DNA from: Rhodococcus qingshengii JCM 15477 | GTDB taxonomy: Bacteria; Actinomycetota; Actinomycetes; Mycobacteriales; Mycobacteriaceae | NCBI RefSeq assembly: GCF_023221595.1 | Contig: NZ_CP096563.1 | Span: 5,699,001 to 5,763,000 of the forward strand | Reading direction: 5' to 3' | Length of the DNA stretch: 64,000 bases | Shown here: positions 42,417-51,256 of the stretch, one piece after another | Layout: each line of letters starts with the position of its first letter | Numbering within the stretch: the stretch's first letter is position 1 | The notes under the pieces: generated by a model | What the model saw: the letters and a program-made list of their open reading frames with translations, nothing else | What the model was told of the DNA's origin: nothing | Databases searched by the model: none | Made by a program: the position numbers and the translations under genes

Positions 42417-43586
42417 TCACTGGTGCAGCGTGGTCTTCATGAGCATCACGTTGTAGTCGGACCACGTGGTGGCGAGAAAGTAGAGGTCCTGCCCCTGCGA
42501 CCAGGGGTGCATGTACGCGCCGTAGAGTCCCGGAACCTCGTCGGTGCCGATCACGACGTCCGGTGCGCTCCACGGGCCGGTCAGGTCCGAGGCCGTCCGC
42601 AGCACCAGCGCTCCCCACTCGTTGGAGTACATCGCGACGAACTTTCCGAGATAGTTGTTGTACTGCACCGACAGTTCGCTGACATCCCCGTCGAGAACTA
42701 CTGCAGCGGCAGCGGGATTGTTGGGGACCCATGCCTTTCCGTCCCAGTATTCGTACGCCGCGACGTCCGCGATGGAGGCTTCCTTGACTCGCGAGAGACG
42801 CCCCTCGCCAAAGCGTCCGGCGGGGGTGCCGAAGTTGTAGACGTAACCACCGTCTTTGACGAAGGACCCCATCTGGAAGTTGTCGTTACCTGTCAACGGC
42901 AGATTGGGCCGGGACGAGGCCGGTTCGATCTGCCAGGTCTCACCGTTGTCGTGCGAGGACGCGATCTGCGAGAAGTTGGTGACCCACTCGCCCGACCCTC
43001 CCCACGAACGTATCGACATGTAGTTGACGTACTGAACGCCGCCCACGGAGATACCCGTCGTCGGAATGCTGCTGGTTTCGACGCCGGTGACTTTCAGACT
43101 TCCGATGATCTCGCGCGAGTGATTCGGTCGGTCGGTCGGTGAGGAGTCGATGTTCATGCCGTCGGACAGATTTCCGTCCGAGCTACGGAACAGGACGTTG
43201 CTGCGCCAGTCGCCGACCACCCCGGAGCACAGAGGGTCAGATCCGATACCGACGGTGTCACCGAAAGCTGTCAGGACCTGACCTGCGCCGTTGTCCCACA
43301 TGATGCCCAGATCCGTGCCGAGAACGTTGAACCGCTCGACGGTTTGGTTGGGGCTCAGCGCGCCCGTGATGTACTCGACCGCCGAGGTGCGGCCTTGCAA
43401 TTCCGGCAGTTTGCCATCCGTGCCGTTGAGCCAGGGAATCGGATTGGTCGGCCCACCTGATTGATCCAAGCTCCCGGTGACATTGCAATCCCACGGGGAT
43501 GCATTGGCCTGGGTCGCCCCCAAGACCGCGGTCGACGCGAGTACACACGTCACTGCTGCTGTCGATATCTTCCGCATCCGGCGCAT
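42417..43586 (-). CDS. Exported DUF4185 protein (first paralogue)
   Basis: 389-residue secreted protein with a signal peptide (MRRMRKISTAAVTCVLASTA, cleavage near AQANA) and a DUF4185 domain. Recognisable blocks are NVLGTDLGIMWDNGAG, LTAFGDT, WRSNVLFRSSD and SVQYNNYLGKFVAMYS. The domain looks like a beta-propeller glycosidase-type fold, but no activity is established. The ATG at 43586 lies close behind GGGGAG; the ATG at 43577 is also possible. A second paralogue lies at 49884-51083. The LuxR-type regulator follows 22 bases downstream. Confidence 0.87.
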   Translation of the reverse strand: MRRMRKISTAAVTCVLASTAVLGATQANASPWDCNVTGSLDQSGGPTNPIPWLNGTDGKLPELQGRTSAVEYITGALSPNQTVERFNVLGTDLGIMWDNGAGQVLTAFGDTVGIGSDPLCSGVVGDWRSNVLFRSSDGNLSDGMNIDSSPTDRPNHSREIIGSLKVTGVETSSIPTTGISVGGVQYVNYMSIRSWGGSGEWVTNFSQIASSHDNGETWQIEPASSRPNLPLTGNDNFQMGSFVKDGGYVYNFGTPAGRFGEGRLSRVKEASIADVAAYEYWDGKAWVPNNPAAAAVVLDGDVSELSVQYNNYLGKFVAMYSNEWGALVLRTASDLTGPWSAPDVVIGTDEVPGLYGAYMHPWSQGQDLYFLATTWSDYNVMLMKTTLHQ

Positions 43587-43705
43587 CGCTCCCCTTTCGC
43601 GGGGGAGATCCGGACTCTACGAGGTGTGTTGCTCGACCGGATCGGTTCATCCACCCACGAGAACACAAGGTAACAGGTAAATCGGTCAATCAGGACAAAA
43701 CGGGC

Positions 43706-44410
43706 TTATTCGGTGGAGATGGATTTCAACCATTTCTCCATCACGGCTGCGGCAATCTCGAGCCCCTGCGACTCGGTTGCACCCAACTGCTGCATGAAGA
43801 TGCGCGGACCGTCCGCTCCCAGCGAAGCATGCAGCGAATCGCGGTACTCGGCCAGTTCCATCCACTCGCGCGCCACCGCGGAGGACGCTTCGAGGTGAAA
43901 CTGAACGGCGTAACTCTGCTTGTATCGGAAGAGTTGATTCGAATACTTGGCTGAACCAGCGAGCCGCACCGCGCCGTTCGGAATGTCGAAGGTATCCGAA
44001 TGCCATTGCATTGCAGGAAATGTGGAGGGCAGATCTCCCCACACGGGATCTTGCCGGCCCTCGACAGTCAAGGTGATCTCCTCAACTCCGACTTCAGGCA
44101 CAGCGCCCGTGTAGACGCGAGCACCCAGCGCCGCGGCGAGCAACTGCGAACCGAGACACACTCCCCACACCGGGACGTCGCTCTCGACCAGATCGCGAAT
44201 GTATTCGATCTCGGATGCCAACCACTCGACCTCGCCCTGATCGCCGACGCCCATCGGCCCGCCCATCACGATCACGGCGTCGAACCGTCGATCGGCAGGA
44301 AGCGGGTCGGTGCCCAGAAGAACAGTCTGCACGTCTCCGTAGCTCTCCAGGACAGGCGAATACGCCGCTGGGGGTTCACACTGCGCGTGTCGTAGTTCCA
44401 GAAAATGCAT
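43706..44410 (-). CDS. Class I glutamine amidotransferase-like protein
   Basis: 234-residue type 1 GATase domain protein. The nucleophile elbow is VWGVCLGSQLLAAALG (Cys), and the catalytic His is in SYAVQFHLEAS, with Glu following. VIVMGGPMGVGD is the oxyanion region. Stand-alone members include GMP-synthase-like and gamma-glutamyl hydrolases of small amines (PuuD-like) and unknowns. The ATG at 44410 starts MHFLELRHAQ. It is divergent from the PASTA lipoprotein gene. Substrate unknown. Confidence 0.86.
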   Translation of the reverse strand: MHFLELRHAQCEPPAAYSPVLESYGDVQTVLLGTDPLPADRRFDAVIVMGGPMGVGDQGEVEWLASEIEYIRDLVESDVPVWGVCLGSQLLAAALGARVYTGAVPEVGVEEITLTVEGRQDPVWGDLPSTFPAMQWHSDTFDIPNGAVRLAGSAKYSNQLFRYKQSYAVQFHLEASSAVAREWMELAEYRDSLHASLGADGPRIFMQQLGATESQGLEIAAAVMEKWLKSISTE

Positions 44411-44541
44411 GTAGGCAATTCCTCTCGAATCCGGTGCCGAAAGCCTATGGTTCTATTCGACATAAGGCACATCGACGGCGTCGGATGTGCTCTGCGCTCG
44501 AATCTCCGCTTTCATCGCCCCATTACCGACAAGGAACGTCT

Positions 44542-45045
44542 GTGCGCGCACCACACCTCTTTTCGACATCGATTCGCCCGTCCTCAACTGCCGTTCGCAT
44601 CGGACTCAGCGCATTCGCCTTGGCGTCACTTGCCGCGTGCTCAGGAACAAGCACCGACAGCGAGGCAGAATCAACATCCACCGCGACCACCACTGCAACC
44701 TCGACGACTCAACCCACGACGACTCAGGCTCCATTGACCACCTCGGTGATCGGTACGACGAATTCTCCACTGGCCACGACCCCAGTCGCCGCGGAAGTGA
44801 CGCCCGCTGCAGCTCCCGCGATCATGCCCAACGTCGTGTGCATGAATCTTCAAGACGCGCAGGACACCATTCAGTCGTCCGGAGTGTTCTTCTCCAGAAG
44901 TGCTGACGCAACTGGCGCGGGTCGACGCCAACTGGTCGATTCCAACTGGATTGTCGTCGATCAGACACCCTCTGCCGGAAGTCCTTTCGGGGAAATCGAA
45001 GCCGTGCTCTCGGCCGTGAAAATCGGCGAACCGAACCCCTGCTGA
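44542..45045 (+). CDS. Lipoprotein with PASTA-like domain
   Basis: 167-residue exported lipoprotein. The start is the GTG at 44542 with AAGGA at 44531-44535; the frame upstream is non-coding. Lipobox ASLAACSG lies at about residues 26-33, then a Thr-rich linker of about 50 residues, then a PASTA-like domain, MPNVVCMNLQDAQDTIQSSG...VVDQTPSAGSPF. Two Cys (VVC and the terminal PC) may pair. PASTA domains bind peptidoglycan or muropeptides in Ser/Thr kinases and PBPs, so cell-wall binding is plausible. Confidence 0.82.
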   Translation: MRAPHLFSTSIRPSSTAVRIGLSAFALASLAACSGTSTDSEAESTSTATTTATSTTQPTTTQAPLTTSVIGTTNSPLATTPVAAEVTPAAAPAIMPNVVCMNLQDAQDTIQSSGVFFSRSADATGAGRRQLVDSNWIVVDQTPSAGSPFGEIEAVLSAVKIGEPNPC

Positions 45046-45138
45046 TCGGCTGAGTTCTCGAACTTCGCAATTCCGGGAACACTGCGCCTTACTTGACAAC
45101 TACCTCCGACCTCCTTCACTGTAGTCAACATTACGAGT

Positions 45139-45154
45139 ATCCAATATATTGGAT
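45139..45154. promoter_or_regulatory. Perfect 16-bp palindrome before the racemase gene
   Basis: ATCCAATATATTGGAT lies 20 bases before the racemase start. A related half (ATCCAGTAT, 45981-45989) overlaps the start of the following GntR gene, so the GntR protein may bind both. Confidence 0.6.
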
Positions 45155-45174
45155 GCGAAAGGTTGGATTGCAAC

Positions 45175-45951
45175 ATGAAGGTGCAACGAATACGGCAGAG
45201 CGCCAGCTCTCCGGCGTCCATGAGCGACCCCGTCATCGGAATACTCGGAGGCATGGGGCCCGCCGCTACTGCCGACTTTTACTCCAAACTCGTTGCGCTG
45301 ACACCAGGTTCGACGGATCAGGAGCACCCCAAAGTTGTCATCTGGGCCGATCCCACCGTTCCCGACCGGACATTGGCACTCACCGAGAACGGCCCTGACC
45401 CCACTCCGTGGCTGATCCGCGGTGCGCGCGTTCTCCGAGAGTCGGGCGCGACGACGCTCGCCATCCCATGCAATACCGCCCACGCCTTCCTGCCCGCAAT
45501 CTCGTCCCAACTGGGACTTCCCGTCGTCCACATGATCGACGAAGTCGCTCGGCACATCCGGACGCTCTCACCCGCCGTCACATCCGTCGGACTATTGGCC
45601 ACCACGGGGACGGTCCGCACCGGGTTGTATCAACAATGGCTGTCGGAATACTCGATCGACGTCCTGGTGCCCGGACCTGCGATCCAGGACGAACTGGTGA
45701 TGCCGGCGATCCGAGCAATCAAGAGCGGCAACGTCGGAGACGAGACCACCGACAAGCTCGTCAGGGCCGCTGATCTTCTCGTCGAATCGGGCGCGCAGGT
45801 CGTCGTGGCCGGGTGCACCGAGATTCCGCTCGGACTGCCCGCCGACGCCACAACCTGTCAGATCATCGATCCGGCAACAATTCTCGCCCGCGCTCTGCTC
45901 CGGCGGGTTGCGGATGCCCGGAGACACCCTTCGATGGTCGTTTCGGGCTGA
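45175..45951 (+). CDS. Aspartate/glutamate racemase-family protein
   Basis: 258-residue Asp/Glu/hydantoin racemase superfamily member. The two catalytic cysteines are in AIPCNTAHAF and VVAGCTEIPLGL, and the N-terminal block is VIGILGGMGPAATADFYSKLV. Aspartate racemase (RacD/YgeA) types fit best. It could produce D-Asp or D-Glu, or racemise another amino acid. The ATG at 45175 is preferred over a TTG at 45163. A strong dyad just upstream and a GntR gene just downstream suggest local regulation. Confidence 0.86.
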   Translation: MKVQRIRQSASSPASMSDPVIGILGGMGPAATADFYSKLVALTPGSTDQEHPKVVIWADPTVPDRTLALTENGPDPTPWLIRGARVLRESGATTLAIPCNTAHAFLPAISSQLGLPVVHMIDEVARHIRTLSPAVTSVGLLATTGTVRTGLYQQWLSEYSIDVLVPGPAIQDELVMPAIRAIKSGNVGDETTDKLVRAADLLVESGAQVVVAGCTEIPLGLPADATTCQIIDPATILARALLRRVADARRHPSMVVSG

Positions 45952-45987
45952 CCTGCAGCAGGGAGGCTGCAGAGTACGATATCCAGT

Positions 45988-46671
45988 ATGTTGCGTGGCG
46001 GTAAACCGGTTGAGCGAGCACGAATGAGCGACATCGCTCTCGAACGCATTCGCGAAGCGATCGTCACCGGTGAACTGGCGCCGGGCTCGAAGATCAAGGA
46101 CAGCGAACTCGCCGAGTATCTGGGACTGAGCAGAACTCCAGTCCGCGAAGCGCTCGCAAGGCTGGTCGACACCGGACTCGTGGAAGCGAAACCTGGTGCG
46201 TACACGCGCATCACCACCCTCGACCGCGGCGACGTCGAGGCAACACTCGCAGTCATCGAAGCTCTCGACCAACTGGCCGTCGTCACCGCTGTACCGAATC
46301 TCACCGACGAGATGATCGGGGCGATGCGTTCGGCCAACAAGGACTTCGCTGCCGCCGTCAAACGAAACGACATAGGCCGAGCCCTGACCGCAGACGATCG
46401 CCTACACAGCGTCATCATCGACGCTGCGGCAAATCCGCTGTTGAAGAAGCTGATTCACCAGGTTCACCCACAAATTCACCGCATCTACTACCGCAAGTTC
46501 TCGAGCCTTCTCGGCAGCCAGGACTCCGTCGACCATCACAACAAGCTGATCGAGCTGTGCGCAGACCACGATGCCGAGGCGGCAGCGACACTGTCGGCCG
46601 AACATCGACGCCATCTCGGCGGGCTGATCGGTGAACTCTTCGACGCCGACGAGTTCGCGCTCTCGGACTGA
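45988..46671 (+). CDS. GntR-family (FCD) regulator
   Basis: 227-residue FadR-type GntR regulator. The winged helix is IALERIREAIVTGELAPGSKIKDSELAEYLGLSRTPVREALARLVDTGLVE, residues about 16-66. An FCD domain follows with ADDRLHSVIIDAAANPLL and VDHHNKLIELC, supplying metal-site His residues. The ATG at 45988 is preceded by TACGAT at 45974-45979 as a likely -10, so the message may be leaderless. It lies 36 bases after the racemase stop and probably controls that gene through the palindrome upstream. Confidence 0.88.
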   Translation: MLRGGKPVERARMSDIALERIREAIVTGELAPGSKIKDSELAEYLGLSRTPVREALARLVDTGLVEAKPGAYTRITTLDRGDVEATLAVIEALDQLAVVTAVPNLTDEMIGAMRSANKDFAAAVKRNDIGRALTADDRLHSVIIDAAANPLLKKLIHQVHPQIHRIYYRKFSSLLGSQDSVDHHNKLIELCADHDAEAAATLSAEHRRHLGGLIGELFDADEFALSD

Positions 46672-46703
46672 CCGACGCCCGAATACAAGTTTCGGCGCTT
46701 GCC

Positions 46704-46725
46704 TATATTGGCCATTGCCGATATA
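46704..46725. promoter_or_regulatory. Dyad overlapping the ArsR promoter
   Basis: TATATTGGC-N4-GCCGATATA has one mismatch and ends eight bases before the ArsR GTG. The second arm contains an AT-rich -10-like GATATAAAT. A typical ArsR autoregulatory site. Confidence 0.6.
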
Positions 46726-46733
46726 AATGACTG

Positions 46734-47111
46734 GTGCATGCGTTCGACGTTCTCGGAGACCCAGTTCGGCGAAGAATCATGGAACTCCTGTCCAGCGGCG
46801 AGCGCTCGGCGGGTCAGATCGCCGAAGTCGTGGCAGCGGAGTTCGGAATCTCGCAACCGACCGCGTCCGGGCACCTGCGAGTGCTCCGAGAAAACGGATT
46901 CGCCACCGTCCGCAGCGAAGGCACCAGGCGTCTCTATGCCGTCGAGCCCGCGCCATTGCAAGAAGTGGACCAATGGCTCGACGGATTCCGGCAGTTCTGG
47001 AGCGGTCCTCTCGACGCATTGGCCACAGAACTCGCACGCGGGAAACGACGCGGCTCGAAGCGGAGCAGATCTTCACAACCGAATTCTTCCGACGAAGGAG
47101 ACTCACAATGA
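46734..47111 (+). CDS. ArsR-family regulator
   Basis: 125-residue winged-helix regulator. FDVLGDPVRRRIMELLSSGERSAGQIAEVVAAEFGISQPTASGHLRVLRENGFATVRSEGTRRLYAV is the ArsR fold with the standard DNA-recognition helix. No metal-binding Cys pair (ELCVC) is present, so it senses something other than arsenite. The GTG at 46734 lies about eight bases past a -10-like element, which makes a leaderless transcript likely. Its stop overlaps the SRPBCC start by four bases. ArsR-SRPBCC operons of this type are common in actinobacteria. Confidence 0.87.
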   Translation: MHAFDVLGDPVRRRIMELLSSGERSAGQIAEVVAAEFGISQPTASGHLRVLRENGFATVRSEGTRRLYAVEPAPLQEVDQWLDGFRQFWSGPLDALATELARGKRRGSKRSRSSQPNSSDEGDSQ

Positions 47112-47704
47112 CCGAGATCGCGAACCAGGACACCAGCCTCACCGCGGTAGAGCGGAGCATGGGCAACCGCGAGATCGCCGAAGGTTCGGCTCGAACAGCC
47201 GTACTCAAGCGCCGCTACAACGCGTCGGTCGACGACGTCTGGGACGCCATCACGACCCCTGACCGCATCAACCGTTTCTTCCTTCCGGTGAGCGGAGACT
47301 TCCAGGTGGGCGGCTCGTACGCCTTCGAAGGCCAGGCAAGTGGCGAGATCCTGGCCTGCGACGCCCCACACCTGCTGCGACTGCAGTGGACACCGCCCGG
47401 CGATCGCGGATACAGCGATCAGGTCGAGATCCGGCTGACTGCAGACGGTCCCGACGCCACCTGGCTCGAGTTGGAGCACGCCTCCGTCGCCGATGTCTTC
47501 CGCAACGACCCTGACACCGGCTGCTACGGCGTCGGAACCGGCTGGGAAGGCCCACTTCACTACCTGGGCGAATACTTGCGCGGCACTCTCCCTGATGCGC
47601 CGAGCACCGAGTGGTACACCTTCGACGAAGCAGAGGAGCTTCGTCTGGCCAACTTCCGAGGGTGGGAGTGGGCAAAGATCGAGGCAGAGCACGGCGACCG
47701 ATAA
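47108..47704 (+). CDS. SRPBCC (AHSA1-like) protein
   Basis: 198-residue START-like/AHSA1 domain protein. The core is LKRRYNASVDDVWDAITTPDRINRFFLPVSGDFQVGGSYAFEGQASGEILACDAPHLLRLQW followed by a WLELEH strand, typical of the Activator of Hsp90 ATPase 1-like SRPBCC group. Members bind hydrophobic ligands in a deep cavity; their role beside ArsR regulators is unknown. The ATG at 47108 overlaps the arsR stop and has AAGGAG upstream (47093-47098). Confidence 0.87.
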   Translation: MTEIANQDTSLTAVERSMGNREIAEGSARTAVLKRRYNASVDDVWDAITTPDRINRFFLPVSGDFQVGGSYAFEGQASGEILACDAPHLLRLQWTPPGDRGYSDQVEIRLTADGPDATWLELEHASVADVFRNDPDTGCYGVGTGWEGPLHYLGEYLRGTLPDAPSTEWYTFDEAEELRLANFRGWEWAKIEAEHGDR

Positions 47705-47760
47705 CGCCCAATTCTTCGAAAACGGTCACAGGATGGCCGTTTGCTTTGTATCGTGACCGA

Positions 47761-47778
47761 GCTGGACGTATGTCCAGC
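47761..47778 (+). terminator. Possible terminator after the ArsR-SRPBCC operon
   Basis: GCTGGAC-N4-GTCCAGC is a perfect 7-bp stem followed by AGTTTTGG, 57 bases after the stop. It could instead be an operator for the next gene. Confidence 0.45.
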
Positions 47779-47837
47779 AGTTTTGGTGGCTTCCTTTCGT
47801 GCCACACCTGCTTCGGTCCACGAGAAGAGAGCTCCAC

Positions 47838-49877
47838 ATGGCGCCACAACCCGTAGTCGACAACGCGGCCACGACGCGACGCACGCACATCATCCGGACA
47901 GTTCTCGCTGTCCTCGTCATCGCACCGCTGTCGATTGCGGCGTTCTACATGTGGGCACTGTGGGATCCGGGCGACACGGTCAACCGCTTGCCCGTCGCCA
48001 TCGTCAACGCCGATGCGGGCACAGAACTCGACGGAACACGTCTGCAAGCCGGCGATGAAGTTGTTGCCGCACTCGTCGAGAGCGGAGACGTTGCATGGAA
48101 GGTCGTCTCGGAACAGGAAGCCGCCGACGGCGTCAACGACGGCACCTATTACTTCTCTGTCGTCATTCCGAAGACTTTCAGCGCGGATGTGGCCAGTGCC
48201 GCATCGGGTTCGGGCCGCAAGGCCGAACTCGACGTCTTGTACAACGATTACAACAGTCTGGTCGCCGGCCCGGTCGGTGAAAGCATCATCGCTCAGGTGC
48301 GCTCGGCGGTCTCCGAGTCGATCGGCGAGCAGTCCATCGACCAGGTGCTGGTCGGGTTGGGTGAACTCGGAACAGGATTCGGTGAAGCAGCAGCAGGAGC
48401 GCAACAGCTGTCCGACGGATCCTCCGAAGCGCTTGCCGGAACCAACGAGCTCTACGCTGGAAGCAAGGAACTCGCCACCGGCATGGGCGAAGCAAATCAG
48501 GGCGGCAAGGAGCTGGCCGCCGGAGCCGGCGAGCTGGCTGCCGGAGCTGGCGAAGCTGCTGCAGGCTCGGGCGAGCTGAGCAGCGGACTCAACCAGTTGG
48601 TCGGGGGCACCGACGAACTCGGCGCAGGCGCCCGACAGATCAGCGAAGTGGTCGACATGGTCACCACCCCGGTACTCGACCTCGCGGGGTCCTCGGACGC
48701 CGTCGTCGGTCAGATCGACGCCCTCACGTCGATGCTTCGAAACTCGGCCGATCCGGTCTCCGCCGGACTCGTCGAAGCCCTGGCTGGACTGCGGGCTTCC
48801 CTGACTGCACAACCGTCGGACGACGACGTGATCGGTCAGCTCGGCCAGCTTCGCGACGGCGCGCGGGAGATCTCGCGCCAACTCACCGATCCGAGCAGCG
48901 ACTACCGTGGTGGGCTCCTTGCCGCCGCGGTCGGTGCAGGTGAACTCAACACCGGCCTGGGCCAACTGTCCGACGGTGCAGGCCAACTCGCTACCGGTGC
49001 ACAGGAACTCTCCACCGGGCTGGGGCAGTTGGACACTGGAAGTATTGCGCTCCGTGACGGTCTCGGGCAGCTATCGGCCGGCGTCGGCGAGCTCGACGCG
49101 GGTAGCGCGGAACTCGCCACCGGTTTGTCCGACGGTGCCGCCCAGGTACCGCAGTTCACGGACGACGAGCGCGCCACCACGGCCAATCTCCTCTCTTCCC
49201 CGGTTGCCGTCGACGCGCGGAACAACTATCCCGCAGCCGGTTTCGGGCCGGGAGCCGTACCTGCCGTGATCTCGGTGGCACTGTTCCTGTGCGGAATTCT
49301 CACGTGGTTCGTCGTCCGCCCACGACGCGGACGTTCACTGAACTCGCACACCAGCGTGGTACGTGAGGGGCTGCGCCGCTACCGCATTCCCGCCCTGGTC
49401 ACCTTGGTCGCGGCGCTCGTGTTGTCGGTGGTGTCACTGACCGTGGCAAACGTCGAACCACCTAGTGTTCTGGCGATGATCGCAGTGATGATCCTGGTGG
49501 GTGCCGCCGCGGTCAGCTCGGGCAGGCTCTTCACCGTTGTGTTCGGTGCCGTCAACGGAACCTTCATCGCTCTGGGCGCCTTGATGATTCAGATCTTCGC
49601 CTTCGGCGCGGTATACCCCATCGAACAGATGCCGACGGTTCTGCAGTGGCTGCACGCTCTGATGCCACTCACGTGGGCGCGCAACGCCATGCGCATGGTC
49701 CTTGTCGGATACTACGGCCCGAAATTCTGGGTGGCGGTAATCGCTCTGGCTGCCTTGGTGATCGGAGCCGTCCTGTTCACCATCTGGTGGCGCCGCCGAC
49801 AAGAACCGCCGACCGACGCCGATGACGACGCGCCGATCACCGAGGAGATCGTGTACCTCCAGCAAACGCAAGCGTGA
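47838..49877 (+). CDS. YhgE/Pip-family membrane protein
   Basis: 679-residue protein of the YhgE/Pip (ABC-2-like, phage-infection protein) family. A transmembrane helix at about residues 20-43 is followed by a large extracellular part with heptad-like ELATG / ELSSGL repeats through about residues 200-430. The C-terminal domain has about five transmembrane segments, starting PAVISVALFLCGILTWFVV. Family members are associated with type VII secretion-like and phage-receptor roles in Gram-positives; function is not settled. The start is the ATG at 47838. The low-complexity repeats are a family trait rather than mobile DNA. Confidence 0.87.
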   Translation: MAPQPVVDNAATTRRTHIIRTVLAVLVIAPLSIAAFYMWALWDPGDTVNRLPVAIVNADAGTELDGTRLQAGDEVVAALVESGDVAWKVVSEQEAADGVNDGTYYFSVVIPKTFSADVASAASGSGRKAELDVLYNDYNSLVAGPVGESIIAQVRSAVSESIGEQSIDQVLVGLGELGTGFGEAAAGAQQLSDGSSEALAGTNELYAGSKELATGMGEANQGGKELAAGAGELAAGAGEAAAGSGELSSGLNQLVGGTDELGAGARQISEVVDMVTTPVLDLAGSSDAVVGQIDALTSMLRNSADPVSAGLVEALAGLRASLTAQPSDDDVIGQLGQLRDGAREISRQLTDPSSDYRGGLLAAAVGAGELNTGLGQLSDGAGQLATGAQELSTGLGQLDTGSIALRDGLGQLSAGVGELDAGSAELATGLSDGAAQVPQFTDDERATTANLLSSPVAVDARNNYPAAGFGPGAVPAVISVALFLCGILTWFVVRPRRGRSLNSHTSVVREGLRRYRIPALVTLVAALVLSVVSLTVANVEPPSVLAMIAVMILVGAAAVSSGRLFTVVFGAVNGTFIALGALMIQIFAFGAVYPIEQMPTVLQWLHALMPLTWARNAMRMVLVGYYGPKFWVAVIALAALVIGAVLFTIWWRRRQEPPTDADDDAPITEEIVYLQQTQA

Positions 49878-49883
49878 GCCGGA

Positions 49884-51083
49884 TCAGCGAACGAGCGTCG
49901 TACGCATCAACATGACGTTGTAGTCGGCCCACGTGGTGGCAAGGAAGTACAGATCCGAACCACTGGACCACGGGTGGATGTATGCGGCGTAGATACCGGG
50001 AACCTCGACCAGATTGACCAGTGTCTCCGGTGCCGTCCACGGACCGACCGGACTGGGAGCGGTTCGCATCACGATCGAACTGAACGCGTCGGCGTACATC
50101 GCCACGAACTTGCCGAGGAACTCGTTGTACTGAACTGAGATCTCCCCGATGCGGCCGTCCATGACGGGTACGGCCGCAGCGGGATCGGCAAGGATCCAGC
50201 CGTTTCCGTTCCAGTACTCGTAGGCGGAAAGATCGAGGATCGCCCCCTCGGGCACGCGAGAAAGTCGAACCTCGCCGGATCGTCCCGCGGGGGTTCCGTA
50301 GTTGTAGACGAACCCGCCGTCCTTCACCATCGAGCTCATCTGGAAGTTCTCGCTACCGGCGACGGGGGCGACACCCGCGGGAAGAACCCCACCGATGTTG
50401 GGGCGCAGAGTTTCCGGACGAGTGGTCCACGTTTCGCCGTTGTCCGAGGAGGTGGCAATCTGTGAGTAGTTCGTGCTCCACTGCCCGGCCTCGCCCCAGT
50501 TGCGCACCGACATGTAGCTCAGATACTGCACACCGTTCACTGCGATGCCGCTCGTGGGGATGCTGGAGGCCTCGACGCCCGGAATCTTCAGACCGGAAAT
50601 GATCTCACGCGCCTGAGCTGTGCCGTCCATCGGCGCGCTGTCGATGCGCATACCGTCGGCCAGTACCCGATCCGAGCTGCGGAAGAGTACATTGCTTCGC
50701 CACTCGCCCACCAAACCGTCGCAACCGGGGTTACGACTGAGCCCGGTGGTATCGCCGAAAGCGGTCAGAATCTGCCCCGCACCGTTGTCCCACATGATGC
50801 CCAGGTCGGTACCCAGGACATTGAAGCGATCAACTGTCTTGTTGGGACTGTATGTGCCGGTGACCTTTTCGATCGCGGTAGTACGACCGGACAGACCTGG
50901 CAACCCTCCGGTGTTGCCGTTGAGCCACGGCGCCGCATTGGCCGGACCACCGCTACTACCGACGCCACTGACTCCGACGCAGCCCGGCGCAGCCATCGCC
51001 GGCGAAGCCACCGCCGTGACGGCAGCAGCTGCCAGAGCAGCAACTACCCCGAACACCCCCAACGATCTCCCCGCGCGAAACAT
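49884..51083 (-). CDS. Exported DUF4185 protein (second paralogue)
   Basis: 399-residue secreted protein, clearly homologous along its length to the paralogue at 42417-43586. It has a signal peptide rich in Ala/Val (cleavage near AMA-AP), then DUF4185 with NVLGTDLGIMWDNGAG, LTAFGDT, WRSNVLFRSSD and SVQYNEFLGKFVAMYA. The start is the ATG at 51083 with GGGGGAG two bases upstream. It converges with the YhgE/Pip gene, six bases apart. No function is known for the family. Confidence 0.87.
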   Translation of the reverse strand: MFRAGRSLGVFGVVAALAAAAVTAVASPAMAAPGCVGVSGVGSSGGPANAAPWLNGNTGGLPGLSGRTTAIEKVTGTYSPNKTVDRFNVLGTDLGIMWDNGAGQILTAFGDTTGLSRNPGCDGLVGEWRSNVLFRSSDRVLADGMRIDSAPMDGTAQAREIISGLKIPGVEASSIPTSGIAVNGVQYLSYMSVRNWGEAGQWSTNYSQIATSSDNGETWTTRPETLRPNIGGVLPAGVAPVAGSENFQMSSMVKDGGFVYNYGTPAGRSGEVRLSRVPEGAILDLSAYEYWNGNGWILADPAAAVPVMDGRIGEISVQYNEFLGKFVAMYADAFSSIVMRTAPSPVGPWTAPETLVNLVEVPGIYAAYIHPWSSGSDLYFLATTWADYNVMLMRTTLVR

Positions 51084-51187
51084 GACTCCCCCATGGCCGG
51101 GATTGTTGGTGTTGTCGTCGTCGTTCCCCCCGAACCTCGGACAATCTAGCAACTGCAGTCACAGATAACCCAATCAGACAAAGACGC

Positions 51188-51234
51188 GAAAAGGCCTGAA
51201 AGTCATAGTAGTTCAGACTTTCAGGCCTTTTCGG
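51188..51234 (-). terminator. Terminator after the SDR-thiolase operon
   Basis: A 17-bp perfect stem, CGAAAAGGCCTGAAAGT / ACTTTCAGGCCTTTTCG, with a 13-base loop lies about 20 bases after the SDR stop on the minus strand. A and T runs at the base make it active in either direction. Confidence 0.82.
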
Positions 51235-51256
51235 ACAGAGAAGATCAGTCAGTAGG

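Noticed and set aside
47268..48986. 572-residue minus-strand open frame across the SRPBCC and YhgE/Pip genes
   Set aside because: No recognisable domain; it mirrors two well-supported plus-strand genes and their Ala/Gly-rich repeats.
48380..49140. Repeated ELATG-type segments considered as a tandem DNA repeat
   Set aside because: The repetition is at protein level and is normal for YhgE/Pip proteins; the DNA copies are diverged.
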